DNA of 64,000 nt from Xanthomonas hyacinthi (GCF_009769165.1 NZ_CP043476.1:2549001-2613000); one strand, 5' to 3'; counted from the stretch's first letter, positions 9,318-21,284 are shown. The notes: generated by a model from the sequence alone, not told the origin. Numbers and translations are program-made.

Positions 9318-10628
9318 ATGCATGACCATCATCGCTACATGTCCGGCTTCGGCAACGCATTCGCCACCGAGGCCGTGCGCGGTGCGTTGCCGCAGGGGCA
9401 GAACTCGCCGCAGCGCGTCGCGCATGGCCTGTACGCCGAGCAGCTGTCGGGTACCGCGTTCACCGCACCGCGCGGCGTCAACCGGCGCAGCTGGCTGTAC
9501 CGGATCCGTCCGGCGGCGGTGCATGGCACGTTCGCCGCATACACGCAGGCCGGCGGTTTCCACAACGACTTCGATGCCGGGCCGGTGTCGCCGGACCAAC
9601 TGCGCTGGAGTCCGCTGCCGCTGCCGCTGCCGCTGCCGCAGGCGCCGGTGGATTTCGTCGACGGCCTGTACACCATGGCCGGCAACGGCTCGGCCGCCGC
9701 GCAGCACGGCGTGGCGGTGCATCTGTACGCGGCCAACGCCTCGATGCAGGGCCGCTTCTTCTACAACGCCGACGCCGAACTGCTGATCGTGCCGCAGCTC
9801 GGGCGGCTGCAGCTGTGCACCGAACTGGGCACGCTCGACCTGGAGCCACAGGAGATCGCGGTGATCCCGCGCGGCGTGCGCTTGCGCGTCGCGCTGCTCG
9901 ACGCGCAGGCGCGCGGCTACGTGTGCGAGAACTTCGGCGCGCTGCTGCGGCTGCCCGACCTGGGGCCGATCGGCGCCAACGGCCTGGCCAATCCGCGCGA
10001 TTTCCTGACCCCGGTGGCCGCCTACGAGGAAGACGAAGGCGACTTCGCGCTGATCGCCAAGTTCCAGGGCCACCTGTGGCGTGCGCCGATCGCGCATTCG
10101 CCGCTGGACGTGGTGGCCTGGCACGGCAACTACGCACCGTACAAGTACGATCTGCGCCGCTTCAACACCATCGGCTCGATCAGCTTCGATCATCCCGACC
10201 CGAGCATCTTCACCGTGCTCACCGCGCCCAGCGACACGCCGGGCACCGCCAACCTGGATTTCGCGATCTTCCCGCCGCGCTGGCTGGTGGCGCAGCACAC
10301 CTTCCGCCCGCCATGGTTCCACCGCAACGTGGCCAGCGAGTTCATGGGCCTGGTGCATGGCGTGTACGACGCCAAGGCCGAAGGCTTCGCGCCCGGCGGC
10401 GCCTCGCTGCACAACTGCATGAGCGGGCATGGCCCGGACGCGGCCACCTTCGACAAGGCCTCGCAGGCGGACCTGTCGCGGCCGGACGTGATCGCCGACA
10501 GCATGGCCTTCATGTTCGAGACCCGCGCGGTGCTGCGCCCGACCGCGCAGGCGTTGGCCGCCGACCATCGCCAGCGCGACTACCAGCAGTGCTGGCAGGA
10601 TCTGCGCCGCCACTTCCGCGCGCCCTGA
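9318..10628 (+). CDS. hmgA: Homogentisate 1,2-dioxygenase
   Basis: Iron enzyme that cleaves the ring of homogentisate to maleylacetoacetate, the step after hpd. The 436 residues start at the ATG at 9318 ([13 protein letters not shown]), preceded by GAAGG; an in-frame ATG at 9282 lies inside the repeat and is less likely. The family signature [14 protein letters not shown] carries the His and Glu metal ligands, and [11 protein letters not shown] carries the third. No maleylacetoacetate isomerase or fumarylacetoacetase gene is in the window, so the pathway finishes elsewhere. Confidence 0.96.
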   Translation: MHDHHRYMSGFGNAFATEAVRGALPQGQNSPQRVAHGLYAEQLSGTAFTAPRGVNRRSWLYRIRPAAVHGTFAAYTQAGGFHNDFDAGPVSPDQLRWSPLPLPLPLPQAPVDFVDGLYTMAGNGSAAAQHGVAVHLYAANASMQGRFFYNADAELLIVPQLGRLQLCTELGTLDLEPQEIAVIPRGVRLRVALLDAQARGYVCENFGALLRLPDLGPIGANGLANPRDFLTPVAAYEEDEGDFALIAKFQGHLWRAPIAHSPLDVVAWHGNYAPYKYDLRRFNTIGSISFDHPDPSIFTVLTAPSDTPGTANLDFAIFPPRWLVAQHTFRPPWFHRNVASEFMGLVHGVYDAKAEGFAPGGASLHNCMSGHGPDAATFDKASQADLSRPDVIADSMAFMFETRAVLRPTAQALAADHRQRDYQQCWQDLRRHFRAP

Positions 10629-10645
10629 GCGCGCGCCGCGCTCAG
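10625..10645. terminator. Perfect hairpin shared by convergent stop codons
   Basis: CTGAGCGCG and CGCGCTCAG form a perfect 9-bp stem with a 3-nt loop. The stem includes the TGA of hmgA on one strand and the TGA of the converging hypothetical gene on the other. There is no U-tract, so any termination would be weak or Rho-assisted. Confidence 0.5.
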
Positions 10646-11130
10646 GCGGCGGCCAGCGCCGCGTGCAGCGGCGCCGGCAGCACTTCCAGCAGGCGCTCGC
10701 GGATGCGCTGCGCATAGCGCTCGGAGGTCATCTCCGGCATCGCGCGCAGCGCATCGACGATCGCCTGCAGGGTGGCGGCGTCCTCGCGCGCGTCGCGCAA
10801 CTGCTGCTGCAGCGGGCGCGAGGCCGGATGGCGCTGCAATTGCAGCAGGTCGAGCAGATACATGCGTGCGTTGAGCAGCGCACGGCGCGGATCCGCTGGC
10901 GCCGCCGCCGGCGCCGCGCGCGGGGCGGCGGCGGCGCGGCCATCGTCCAGATAGCCCTGCTGCAACAGCGCCTGCACGATCGCCGCGGCATTGCTGCCGC
11001 CCAATGCGGTCAGTTCTTCGACGCTGCGCTGGCCGTCGGCCAGGATCAACACACGCCGCTGGCGCATGTCCAACGGCGCGGCATGGGATTGCAGTGCCGC
11101 GAGGGCGAGAGCGGTCTTGCGCGGAGGCAT
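10642..11130 (-). CDS. Hypothetical protein with a winged-helix-like N-terminal half
   Basis: 162 residues starting at the ATG at 11130 (MPPRKTALALAAL). Residues about 22-62 (RRVLILADGQRSVEELTALG, then IVQALLQQGYLDDG) resemble the small helical modules that end two-component and DUF4388-like proteins, with the pattern DG-R-S-V-x-E-L followed by a GYL turn. An Ala/Pro linker follows, then an Arg/Leu-rich helical C-terminus (LLNARMYLLDLLQL, MPEMTSERYAQRIRERLLE). No signal or membrane segment is seen. It converges on hmgA. I do not recognise the family, so no function is given. Confidence 0.7.
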   Translation of the reverse strand: MPPRKTALALAALQSHAAPLDMRQRRVLILADGQRSVEELTALGGSNAAAIVQALLQQGYLDDGRAAAAPRAAPAAAPADPRRALLNARMYLLDLLQLQRHPASRPLQQQLRDAREDAATLQAIVDALRAMPEMTSERYAQRIRERLLEVLPAPLHAALAAA

Positions 11131-11350
11131 GGCAGCGATACCGGAAGGTGCGAAGCTTGGCCGTCGGCGGTGAAACGTTGATGACAGGCGCTGCGTGTTG
11201 TCGCTGCGGCGCTGCGCGAAACTGTGGCGGTGCCGTAAGCAGGCCGCGCCGGGCGGTGGCAAGGTCGGCATGGACCTGGCGCAATTGCGCGCGCTGTATG
11301 CCGGACGCGCGCAGGAGCGGCCGCACAAGTACATCGAAGGCGGCAAGGTC

Positions 11351-11413
11351 GCACCGGCTGGCGACCTGACAGACCCAACGCGACCTACTCGCGAATCGAT
11401 GACACGCCCTAGC
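11351..11413. repeat. 63-bp dispersed repeat, copy A
   Basis: Aligns over about 63 bp with 37617-37679, with around eight to ten substitutions by eye. Shared core strings include GCGACCTGACAG, GCGCCCTAGC-like ends and AATCGA. In copy B, the right end is the 3' end of the ABC1-kinase pseudogene, so copy A may have been copied out from a gene end. Confidence 0.6.
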
Positions 11414-11463
11414 CGAATTGCCGTTGTCTTCAGCCGCGATGCCGTTGAACCAGCAGGCGCGGT

Positions 11464-11660
11464 TGGCGAAGCGCGTCGCGGCTGAAGCCGCTCCCACAGG
11501 ACTCCCAGCCGACGCACTGCATCCCTGTGGGAGCGGCTTCAGCCGCGACAGGTGCTGCGGTGAGAGAGCGGACCTCGGCAGCAGCGGTTGGGGCTGAAGC
11601 CCCCTACAGTGCATCCAGCCGGCCCGCCACAAGTCCCTGTGGGAGCGGTTTCAGCCGCGA
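11464..11660. repeat. Cluster of GTGGGAGCGGCTTCAGCCGCGAC palindromes
   Basis: Three good copies (near 11466-11502, 11523-11551 and 11637-11662) and one partial (near 11588) of a roughly 25-bp unit, in both orientations: TCGCGGCTGAAGCCGCTCC and its complement followed by CACAGG. Copies facing each other can fold into long stems. The same unit recurs, degraded, at 12.9, 31.4, 37.3, 40.2 and 63.9 kb. Confidence 0.8.
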
Positions 11661-11926
11661 CGAACGCCGCGATGGACCCCACGGTTTCGGGTAGCTTCCG
11701 GGGCCGATGGCCGGAAGCCTCCCGAAGCGGCACCCATCCAGAGCTAGCCGCAATTCGGTCCAGAGCAACTCCGGGCGGCCTTCGACCATCGGGCTGCGGC
11801 CGCCGCCGCCGGCGCTCAGCGCCGATGAATCCGCCTGGGCATATGCCCCATGCCATCGCCACGATGACGGCCGCATCATCCGTGCTGCGCATAGAATCGC
11901 GGATCGTAATGGCGAGGGGATGGGCG

Positions 11927-12877
11927 ATGGCGAGCGCGATCGGCTTGGTGCTGGTGGGACTGCTGCTGCTGGCCTTGGGCGGCGACTCGATCGTCAAGGC
12001 GGCCGCAGGCCTGGCGCAGCGCTGTGGCGCCTCGCCGTTCGTCGCCGGCCTGCTGCTGGTGGCGTTCGGCACCTCGCTGCCGGAACTGGCGGTCAATGCG
12101 CGCGCCTACGTGGTCGGCGCGCAGGACCTGGCGCTGGGCAACGCGGTTGGCAGCAACATCGCCAACCTGGGCCTGACCCTGGCCCTGGCCGCGTTGGCGG
12201 CGCCGCTGCTGGTGCGCACGCGGATGCTGGCGCCGTTGCTGGTGGTGCTGGCGGTGGCGACGCTGGCGCTGATCGGCTTCGGCCTGGACGGGGCGATCTC
12301 GCGGCTGGAAGGCGTGCTGTTGTTGCTGGGCTTCGTCGGCGTGGTGGTATTCCTGCTGCGCCGCGCGCGCAGCGAGAACGCGACGCGCCAGCTCGGCCTG
12401 TCCGGCTATGCGGTGACCCGCACCGCGCTTGGCCTGAATCTGCTGCGCCTGCTGATCGCAATCGTGCTGCTGTACTTCGGCGCCAAACTCGTCGTCGATG
12501 CGGCGCCGCGGCTCGGCGCCGCCTGGGGCCTGTCGCCGCTGCTGGTGGGCCTGCTGCCGGTCGCGATCGGCACCGCGCTGCCGGAAGTCGCCGCCGCGAT
12601 CGCTGCGGCGCGGCGCGGGCAGGGCGACATGGTGGTCGGGCATGTGCTCGGCTCCAGCCTGTTCAACCTGCTGGTGGTGATCGGCGGCATGGCCGCGCTG
12701 CGTCCGCTGCCGCTGCCGGCCTCGTTCGTGCGCCTGGAACTGCCGGCGGCGGTGGCGCTGAGCGTGGTGCTGTATCCGATGCTGCGCGGCGACATGCGCA
12801 TCAGCCGCGGCGAAGGCGCGGTGCTGCTGCTCGCGTTTCTGGCCTGGGTCGGGCTGGAAGTGGTGCTGGTGGGGTGA
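11927..12877 (+). CDS. Calcium/sodium (CaCA-family) exchanger
   Basis: 316-residue inner-membrane cation exchanger with about ten transmembrane segments in two inverted halves. Each half bears the family alpha repeat: GTSLPELAVNARA (with GNAVGSNIANLGL after it) and GTALPEVAAAIAAA (with GHVLGSSLFNLLVV). The acidic Glu of each repeat coordinates cation in known NCX structures. The ATG at 11927 has GAGGGG 7 nt upstream; one at 11909 is less well placed. It resembles E. coli YrbG. It stands beside the Mrp antiporter but on the other strand. Confidence 0.9.
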   Translation: MASAIGLVLVGLLLLALGGDSIVKAAAGLAQRCGASPFVAGLLLVAFGTSLPELAVNARAYVVGAQDLALGNAVGSNIANLGLTLALAALAAPLLVRTRMLAPLLVVLAVATLALIGFGLDGAISRLEGVLLLLGFVGVVVFLLRRARSENATRQLGLSGYAVTRTALGLNLLRLLIAIVLLYFGAKLVVDAAPRLGAAWGLSPLLVGLLPVAIGTALPEVAAAIAAARRGQGDMVVGHVLGSSLFNLLVVIGGMAALRPLPLPASFVRLELPAAVALSVVLYPMLRGDMRISRGEGAVLLLAFLAWVGLEVVLVG

Positions 12878-12966
12878 GGCGGGACCCGGGACTCGGGTGC
12901 CGGAAAAGTGGGGACCAGCTTGCGGCCGGAGTCGTCGCTCCCACAACATTACGGCGATCGTCATTC

Positions 12967-13341
12967 TCAGCGCTCGTCCTGCTGCGCCGTCGGCGGCAGC
13001 CCTTCCTTGTCGGCATGATCGCTGCTGCCCGGCACCTGTGGCCGCTGCTCCATCATCAGCGACAGCGCCGCCTTGGCCATCATGTGCGCGCTGATCGGCG
13101 CGGTGATGAACAGGAACGCGGTGATCAGCAGTTCGCGCGGTTGCGGGTCCTGGCCCAGGAACAGGTGGTAGCCGACCGAGGCCAGCAGCACGCAGCCCAC
13201 GCCCAGGGTGCTGGCCTTGGTCGGTGCGTGCAGGCGCTTGAAGAAATCCGACAGCTTCACCAGCCCCAGCGCGCCGAGCAGGATGAAGAAGCAGCCGACG
13301 ATCAGCAGCAGCGACAGCCCGACCTGCAGCAGCCCGATCAT
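12967..13341 (-). CDS. phaG: Mrp/Pha cation:proton antiporter subunit G
   Basis: 124-residue small membrane subunit, last gene of the six-gene antiporter operon. Three hydrophobic helices are seen (SLLLIVGCFFILLGALGLV, ASTLGVGCVLLASVGY, LLITAFLFITAPISAHMM), with the conserved KLSDFFKRLHAPTKASTLG loop and a polar cytosolic tail. Its ATG overlaps the stop of subunit F by four bases, implying translational coupling. It is needed for assembly of the complex in studied bacteria. Confidence 0.92.
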   Translation of the reverse strand: MIGLLQVGLSLLLIVGCFFILLGALGLVKLSDFFKRLHAPTKASTLGVGCVLLASVGYHLFLGQDPQPRELLITAFLFITAPISAHMMAKAALSLMMEQRPQVPGSSDHADKEGLPPTAQQDER

Positions 13342-13622
13342 TCGACGATGTCCCGGCGCAAGACGAACTTGCTCAGCACCACGGTGCTGCCGAAGCCGAG
13401 CATGGCGATGACCAGCGCCGCTTCGAAGTACACCGGCGAATCCAGATACATGCCGAACAGCATCAGCTCGGCGATCGCGGTCACCGACAGCGTGTCCAGC
13501 GCCAGGATGCGATCGGGCACGGTCGGTCCGCGCAGCAGCCGCCACAACGCCAGCAGCATCGCCAATGCCACCACATGCATGCACACGGCGATGGTGCCCT
13601 CGATGAACATGTGACCGGTCAT
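13338..13622 (-). CDS. phaF: Mrp/Pha cation:proton antiporter subunit F
   Basis: 94-residue three-helix membrane protein. Hallmarks are LLRGPTVPDRILALDTLSV after the first helix and the second and third hydrophobic segments that follow. It overlaps subunit E by four bases and subunit G by four bases. The start at 13622 gives MTGHMFIEG; Met5 is an alternative. Confidence 0.92.
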   Translation of the reverse strand: MTGHMFIEGTIAVCMHVVALAMLLALWRLLRGPTVPDRILALDTLSVTAIAELMLFGMYLDSPVYFEAALVIAMLGFGSTVVLSKFVLRRDIVE

Positions 13623-14119
13623 GGGAAGATCTCCATCAGGGGCGCTTCGTAGCGCGTCTTGATCTGCCGGATCACGGTCTCGGCGTCGTCCAGGTGCAGC
13701 ACGTGCACCAACAGATATTTGCGGTCGTCCGACAGCGCCGCCGACACCGTGCCCGGGGTCAGCGTGATCATGCTGGTCAGCGCGGCGATGCCGTGGATGT
13801 TGGCGATGTCCAGCGGCACCCAGATGAAGCCGGGGTGGATCCGCGATTCCGGGCCCAGCACCTGCCGCGCCACCACCACGTTGGAGCGCACGATGTCCCA
13901 GGCGACCACGCACAGCATCTTCGGCACCGAGCGCAGCGAGCCGATGCGCGCGAACTCGCGGTCCAGGCGCGCGGCGAACAGCGGTACCGCCACACCCAGC
14001 AGCGCGCCCAGCAGCAGCTGGCCCAGGCTGAAGCTGTCGCTCATCAGCAGCCAGAACACGGTGACGGTGATGCTCAGCGGCCAGGACGGAAACAGGCGGC
14101 GCAACCAGGGACGGCGCAT
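13619..14119 (-). CDS. phaE: Mrp/Pha cation:proton antiporter subunit E
   Basis: 166 residues. The N-terminal hydrophobic half (PLSITVTVFWLLMSDSF, LLLGALLGVAVPLFA) is followed by the cytosolic domain typical of MnhE, with VAWDIVRSNVVVARQVL and ALTSMITLTPGTVSA. It starts one base after the stop of subunit D on the same strand. Its role is structural within the Mrp complex. Confidence 0.92.
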   Translation of the reverse strand: MRRPWLRRLFPSWPLSITVTVFWLLMSDSFSLGQLLLGALLGVAVPLFAARLDREFARIGSLRSVPKMLCVVAWDIVRSNVVVARQVLGPESRIHPGFIWVPLDIANIHGIAALTSMITLTPGTVSAALSDDRKYLLVHVLHLDDAETVIRQIKTRYEAPLMEIFP

Positions 14120-14120
14120 G

Positions 14121-15683
14121 TCAGGGCTCCCGCAGTACTGGCGCGGTGGCGCGCAGTTGGGTGGCGTAATCGGCCGGACGCAGCAACTGCGCGGCGGCGG
14201 CCTCGGTATAGCGCAGCATCGGCCCGGCGGCGAGGGTCATCGCCACGCCGTAGCCGAGCAGCAGCAGCGTCGCGGCGGTTTCCAGCGGCCGCGCGCGCGC
14301 CTTGCGCGGCGGCGGCTGCGGCACGTGTTCGATGCCGTCGTCGTCGACGTGCTGCTCGCCCGGCACGCGCCAGAACAGGCGCACGCCGGCGCGGGTCAGG
14401 CCCATGATCACCATCAGGCTGCTGAGCAGCACCGCGGCCCACACCGGCGCGACGTTGCCTGCCGGCGTCGCGCTCAGGATCGCGACCTTGGCCAGGAACC
14501 CGGACAGCGGCGGCAACCCGGCCACCGACACCGCGGCGATCAGGAACAGCACGCCGGGCACGGTCTTGCCCGGCAGCGGCGCGATCACTTCCTTGCGGTC
14601 GCTGGCATCGCCGCGGCGGCGCCGGATCAGGTCGGCGATCAGGAACAGCGCCGCGGCGACGAAGCTGCTGTGCGCCAGGTAGTACAGGCCGGCGCCGAGC
14701 GTGCCCGGCGCGTCCAACGCGAAGGCGATGAACAGCGTCGCCGCCGACACGATCACCAGGTAGCCGACCAGCACCCGCAGGCGCACCGCGGCCAGCACCC
14801 CGAGCGCGGCCAGCAGCAGCGTGCCGATGCCCAGCCACAGCAGCCAGTCGCGCGCATAGCCGTCCAGCGCCTGCGCCTGGCTGCCCAGGATCAGCGTGCT
14901 CACCCGCAGCACCGCGTACAACCCGACCTTGGTCATCACCACGAACAGCGCCGCCACCGGCGCCGGCGCGCGCGCATAGGTTTCCGGCAGCCACAGGTAC
15001 AGCGGCAGCAGCGCGGCCTTGGCGCAGAACACCAGCAGCAACAGGCCGAAGCTGGCCTTGATCAGGCGCAGGTTCTCCGGCGGCGCCTGCGCGATGCGCT
15101 GCGACAGCTCGGCCATGTTCAACGAGCCGAGCAGCGCGTACAGCAGGCCCAGCGCGATCAGGAACAGGGTGGAGGAAGTGACGTTGAACACCACGTAGTG
15201 GAAGCCCACGCGCAGGCGCAGGCCGCGTCCGCCGCTGAGCAGCAGGCCGTAGGAGGCGATCAGCATCACCTCGAAGAACACGAACAGGTTGAACACATCG
15301 CCGGTCAGGAACGCGCCATTGAGGCCGACCAGCTGGAACTGGAACAGCGCGTGGAAGTGCGGCGCGCGCCGGTCCCAGCCGGCGCAGGCGTGCAGCAGGC
15401 AGGCCGCGGCGAGCAGGGTGGTGGTCAGCAGCATCCACGCCGACAGGCGGTCGGCCATCAGCGCGATGCCCAGCCGCGATGGCCAGTCGCCGAGCAGATA
15501 CACCTGCACCTGGCCGTCGCCGGCGCGCACGAACAGCGCGATCACCGCCGCGGCCAGCGCCGCCATCGCGGTCCAGGCCACGGCGCGGCGCACGTGGCGC
15601 CCGTAGCGGCGGTGCTCGACGAACAGCGACAGGGCGGCGCCGAGCAGCGGGATCAGGATCGGCAGGATCAGCAGATGGTTCAT
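14121..15683 (-). CDS. phaD: Mrp/Pha cation:proton antiporter subunit D (NuoN/NuoM-like)
   Basis: 520-residue polytopic membrane protein of the complex I antiporter-like family, with about 14 helices. Recognisable are FFEVMLIASYGLLL, the helix with KAALLPLYLWLPETYARAP (Lys of the proton path), FVVMTKVGLYAVLRV and LAHSSFVAAALFLI. Together with subunit A it forms the two proton/cation channels. It overlaps the 3' end of subunit C by four bases. Confidence 0.94.
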   Translation of the reverse strand: MNHLLILPILIPLLGAALSLFVEHRRYGRHVRRAVAWTAMAALAAAVIALFVRAGDGQVQVYLLGDWPSRLGIALMADRLSAWMLLTTTLLAAACLLHACAGWDRRAPHFHALFQFQLVGLNGAFLTGDVFNLFVFFEVMLIASYGLLLSGGRGLRLRVGFHYVVFNVTSSTLFLIALGLLYALLGSLNMAELSQRIAQAPPENLRLIKASFGLLLLVFCAKAALLPLYLWLPETYARAPAPVAALFVVMTKVGLYAVLRVSTLILGSQAQALDGYARDWLLWLGIGTLLLAALGVLAAVRLRVLVGYLVIVSAATLFIAFALDAPGTLGAGLYYLAHSSFVAAALFLIADLIRRRRGDASDRKEVIAPLPGKTVPGVLFLIAAVSVAGLPPLSGFLAKVAILSATPAGNVAPVWAAVLLSSLMVIMGLTRAGVRLFWRVPGEQHVDDDGIEHVPQPPPRKARARPLETAATLLLLGYGVAMTLAAGPMLRYTEAAAAQLLRPADYATQLRATAPVLREP

Positions 15684-16038
15684 CGCGCGCTATCGCCGTC
15701 GTGATCGGCGCGCGCATCGACGTGGTCGCTGCGGTTGTCGCCGCGGCTGCGCATCGCCAGCACGATGCTGACCGCGGTCATCGCGAAGGCGATCACGATT
15801 GCGGTCAGCACCAGCGCCTGCGGCAGCGGATCGGCGTGCTCGGCCAGGGTCGGCGCGACGCCGTCGCGCAGCACCGGCGCCTTGCCCTGCAGCAATCGCC
15901 CGCCGGCGAAGATCAGCAGGTTGGTGGCGTAGGACAGCACGGTCATGCCCAGGATCACGTCGAAGCTGCGCGTGCGCAGCAGCAGGTACACGCCGACCGC
16001 GGTCAGCACGCCGATCGCGCTTGCCAGGGCCAGTTCCA

Positions 16039-16039
<1 letters not shown>
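15680..16039 (-). CDS. phaC: Mrp/Pha cation:proton antiporter subunit C (NuoK-like)
   Basis: 119 residues with three helices, homologous to complex I NuoK. ALASAIGVLTAVGVYLLL, GMTVLSYATNLLIFAGG and DPLPQALVLTAIVIAFAM are characteristic, the last carrying the conserved DPLPQALVLTAIVI. A polar His/Asp-rich tail (RSDHVDARADHDGD) extends past the usual end. It starts inside the final codon of subunit A/B. Confidence 0.93.
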
Positions 16040-18870
<2,831 letters not shown>

Positions 18871-19055
18871 GCAGGGAATACGAGATTCGCGAGCAGGAGC
18901 CCGAGTGTAACAGGCGCACCGCGGCGCTGGCCTGCGATGGTGGTCGGCGCATGCAAGGTCATTGCTTCAGCCTAGCGTGGCCCGGGTGATGCGCTTGCGA
19001 GCGCGCCGCAGCCGCGGCATTGGGCGTGGCGCCGCGCGCTCGCTATGCTTGCGCG

Positions 19056-19979
19056 ATGACCGATGCGCCTCCTGTCGCCGCTGCCGCCTCCACGACGCTT
19101 ACGCCCACGGCGGGAGCACGCGTGGCGCTGCTGTTCGGCGGCAGCGGCCAGATCGGCGAGCGCCTGCTGCACGGTTTGCTGGCCGCCGGCTGGCAGGTGC
19201 ATGCGTTCTCGCGCACGCCGCAAGCGCCGCGCGACGGCCTGCATTGGCACCTTGGCGAACTGAGCATGCTGCGGGCACCGCCGGTGCAGGCCGAGGCGCT
19301 CTTCAGCTGCGGCCCGCTGGATGCGTTCGCCGACTGGTACCGGCGCACGCCGCTGCAGGCGCCGCGCGTGGTCGCGTTCGGTTCCACCAGCCTGGAGGTC
19401 AAGCGCGATTCGCTGGATGCGGCCGAACGCGATGTCGCGCGGCGCCTGCGCGAGGCCGAGGCCGCCTTGTTCGCCGCTGCGGCCGCACGCGGCGCCGCGG
19501 CCACCGTGCTGCGTCCGACGCTCGTTTACGGCGCCGGCCGCGACCGCACGCTGAGCGCGATCGCGACGCTGGCGCGGCGCAGCGGCTGGTTCGTGCTGCC
19601 GCGCAGCGCGCGCGGCCTGCGTCAGCCGGTGCACGTGCAGGACCTGGCCGACGCGGCGCTGGCGGTGCTGGCGCATCCGGCCACGCACGGCCGCAGCTAT
19701 GCGCTGGGCGGCGGCGAAGTGCTCAGCTATCGCGAGATGGTGCGGCGGGTCCTGGCCGCATTGCAGCCGCCGGCGCGGCTGCTGCCGTTGCCGCACGCGG
19801 TCTTCGCGCTGGCCCTGCGCATCGCCCATGCCGGCGGCCGCCTGCGCGGCATGAACCGCGCCGCGCTGCAGCGCATGGGCGAGGACCTGGTGTTCGACCT
19901 GGCGCCGGCGCAGCGCGATTTCGGCTACGCGCCGCGCGCCTTCGCCCTGGATGCGGCGATGCTGGGCATGCCGCGCTGA
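19056..19979 (+). CDS. NAD(P)-binding SDR/epimerase-like protein
   Basis: 307-residue Rossmann-fold protein. The nucleotide loop is VALLFGGSGQIGERLL near residue 25, and LRPTLVYGAGRDRTL, HVQDLADAALAVL and SYALGGGEVLSYREM are typical of the atypical, extended SDR group. The usual YxxxK active site is not seen; FGSTSLEVKRDS stands in the corresponding region. It may therefore bind nucleotide without classical dehydrogenase chemistry. Start ATG at 19056. The neighbours do not suggest a substrate. Confidence 0.8.
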   Translation: MTDAPPVAAAASTTLTPTAGARVALLFGGSGQIGERLLHGLLAAGWQVHAFSRTPQAPRDGLHWHLGELSMLRAPPVQAEALFSCGPLDAFADWYRRTPLQAPRVVAFGSTSLEVKRDSLDAAERDVARRLREAEAALFAAAAARGAAATVLRPTLVYGAGRDRTLSAIATLARRSGWFVLPRSARGLRQPVHVQDLADAALAVLAHPATHGRSYALGGGEVLSYREMVRRVLAALQPPARLLPLPHAVFALALRIAHAGGRLRGMNRAALQRMGEDLVFDLAPAQRDFGYAPRAFALDAAMLGMPR

Positions 19980-20010
19980 GGCGCGGGCGCCGCGCGGCGC
20001 AGCGCCTGGC

Positions 20011-20493
20011 TCAGTAGCGCCAGTGCATGCGCCGATAGAGCTTGGCCAGCACCCAGGCCGGCCCGATCAGCAGGGACACCAGGTCGGTGAGGAAGCTGGG
20101 CTTGTGGCCTTCCAGCTTGTGCCCGACGAACTGCGCGATCCAGGCCACCACGAACACGCCCACGGCCAGCCATAGCAGGCCGTGCAGGCCGAGCCGCGCC
20201 TCCAGCAGCCGGCACAGGCAGCCGCAGAAGAAGAACGCCGCCAGCATGCCGTAGCCCAGCGGCCGCGACAGCCGGTTGTAGAACATCCACGCCGCGAACA
20301 TGCCCAGTGCCGCCCACAGCCCGCTCTGGAACCAGCTGCCGCCGCCCGGAATGCACCACAGCAGCGCCATCACCGACCACAGGTTCGCCGGCACCGCGAG
20401 CACATGCAGGCGCTGGTTGGCGGCATTGCGGTGATCGTCGGAATAGCTGGCGAAATAGCGGTCGATCGGGCGCGCGTAGGCGGTGGTGTCCAT
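20011..20493 (-). CDS. DUF962 (Mpo1-like) membrane protein
   Basis: 160 residues with four hydrophobic helices. The N-terminus IDRYFASYSDDHRNAANQRLHVLAVP is the DUF962 signature, and the C-terminal HKLEGHKPSFLTDLVSLLIGP is also diagnostic. The yeast homologue Mpo1 is an Fe2+-dependent dioxygenase acting on 2-hydroxy fatty acids, using the conserved His residues, several of which are visible here. AGGGACG precedes the ATG at 20493. The bacterial role is not established. Confidence 0.88.
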   Translation of the reverse strand: MDTTAYARPIDRYFASYSDDHRNAANQRLHVLAVPANLWSVMALLWCIPGGGSWFQSGLWAALGMFAAWMFYNRLSRPLGYGMLAAFFFCGCLCRLLEARLGLHGLLWLAVGVFVVAWIAQFVGHKLEGHKPSFLTDLVSLLIGPAWVLAKLYRRMHWRY

Positions 20494-20689
20494 CGTCCCT
20501 CCCAGGAATCGGGCCAGCATAGCGCCATCGGCGCGGCGATGCGGAGACAGCGGCCGCGCCGGCGCAGGCGCCTGCCTGGGCCATGTCGGTCGGGCCCCAC
20601 AGGGCCGCCGTGCGGCGGCGAATCGGCGCAGCGCAAAAAAAAACCCGTCGTCGGCACAATATCGACCGCGCTGCCACGTCTGCAACAGC

Positions 20690-21271
20690 ATGAGCCCATC
20701 GAACCCAGCGCCCGAGACCGACCGCGCCATCGCCGCGACGGTCCTGCGCGAGCGCTCCAGGCTCGGCAACTTCATCCGCCGCCGCGTGCTCGACCGCGCC
20801 GAGGCCGAGGACATCCTGCAGGACGTGCTCTCCGAGTTCGTGCAGGCCTACCGGCTTCCCGCGCCGATCGAGCAGGCCAGCGCCTGGTTGTTCCAGGTCG
20901 CGCGCAACCGCATCATCGATCGCTTCCGCAAGCGCCAGGCGCAGCCGCCGGACAGGCATCTCGACGAGGGCGCCGACGTTGCCGACGACGACGACACGCT
21001 GCGCCTGGATCTGGCGCTGCCGGCGCCTGGCGGCGGGCCGGACGCCGCATATGCGCGCACGCGCTTGCTGCTGGCCTTGCAGCAGGCGCTGGACGAATTG
21101 CCGGAAAACCAGAGCGAGGTGTTCGTGGCCCACGAGTTCGAGGGGCGCAGTTTCAAGCAGATGGCCGCCGACAGCGGCATCGCGATCAACACCTTGTTGG
21201 CGCGCAAGCGCTACGCCGTGCTGTACCTGCGCGCGCGCCTGCAAACGGCTTACGACGAACTCGAATTCTGA
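20690..21271 (+). CDS. ECF-type RNA polymerase sigma factor
   Basis: 193 residues. Region 2 is at about 20-85 (FIRRRVLDRAEAEDILQDVL, ASAWLFQVARNRIIDRFRKR), then an acidic linker (DEGADVADDDDT), then region 4 at about 125-180 (LDELPENQSEVFVAHEFEG, FKQMAADSGIAINTLLARKR). It starts at the ATG at 20690. A small membrane protein follows after 13 bp and could be its anti-sigma partner, but no zinc-binding anti-sigma motif is seen there. Sigma and three downstream genes are packed as one operon, so the sigma factor probably drives its own operon. Confidence 0.9.
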   Translation: MSPSNPAPETDRAIAATVLRERSRLGNFIRRRVLDRAEAEDILQDVLSEFVQAYRLPAPIEQASAWLFQVARNRIIDRFRKRQAQPPDRHLDEGADVADDDDTLRLDLALPAPGGGPDAAYARTRLLLALQQALDELPENQSEVFVAHEFEGRSFKQMAADSGIAINTLLARKRYAVLYLRARLQTAYDELEF

Positions 21272-21284
21272 AGGAGTGAACAAG

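Larger units (their letters stand above)
11131..11926. other. Gene-poor interval rich in palindromic repeats
   Basis: About 800 bp without a convincing gene. Open frames here run through repeats and lack ribosome sites. It holds the first copy of a 63-bp dispersed repeat and a cluster of GTGGGAGCGGCTTCAGCC-type palindromes. The promoter of the exchanger gene should lie at its right end, but I cannot define it. Confidence 0.6.
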
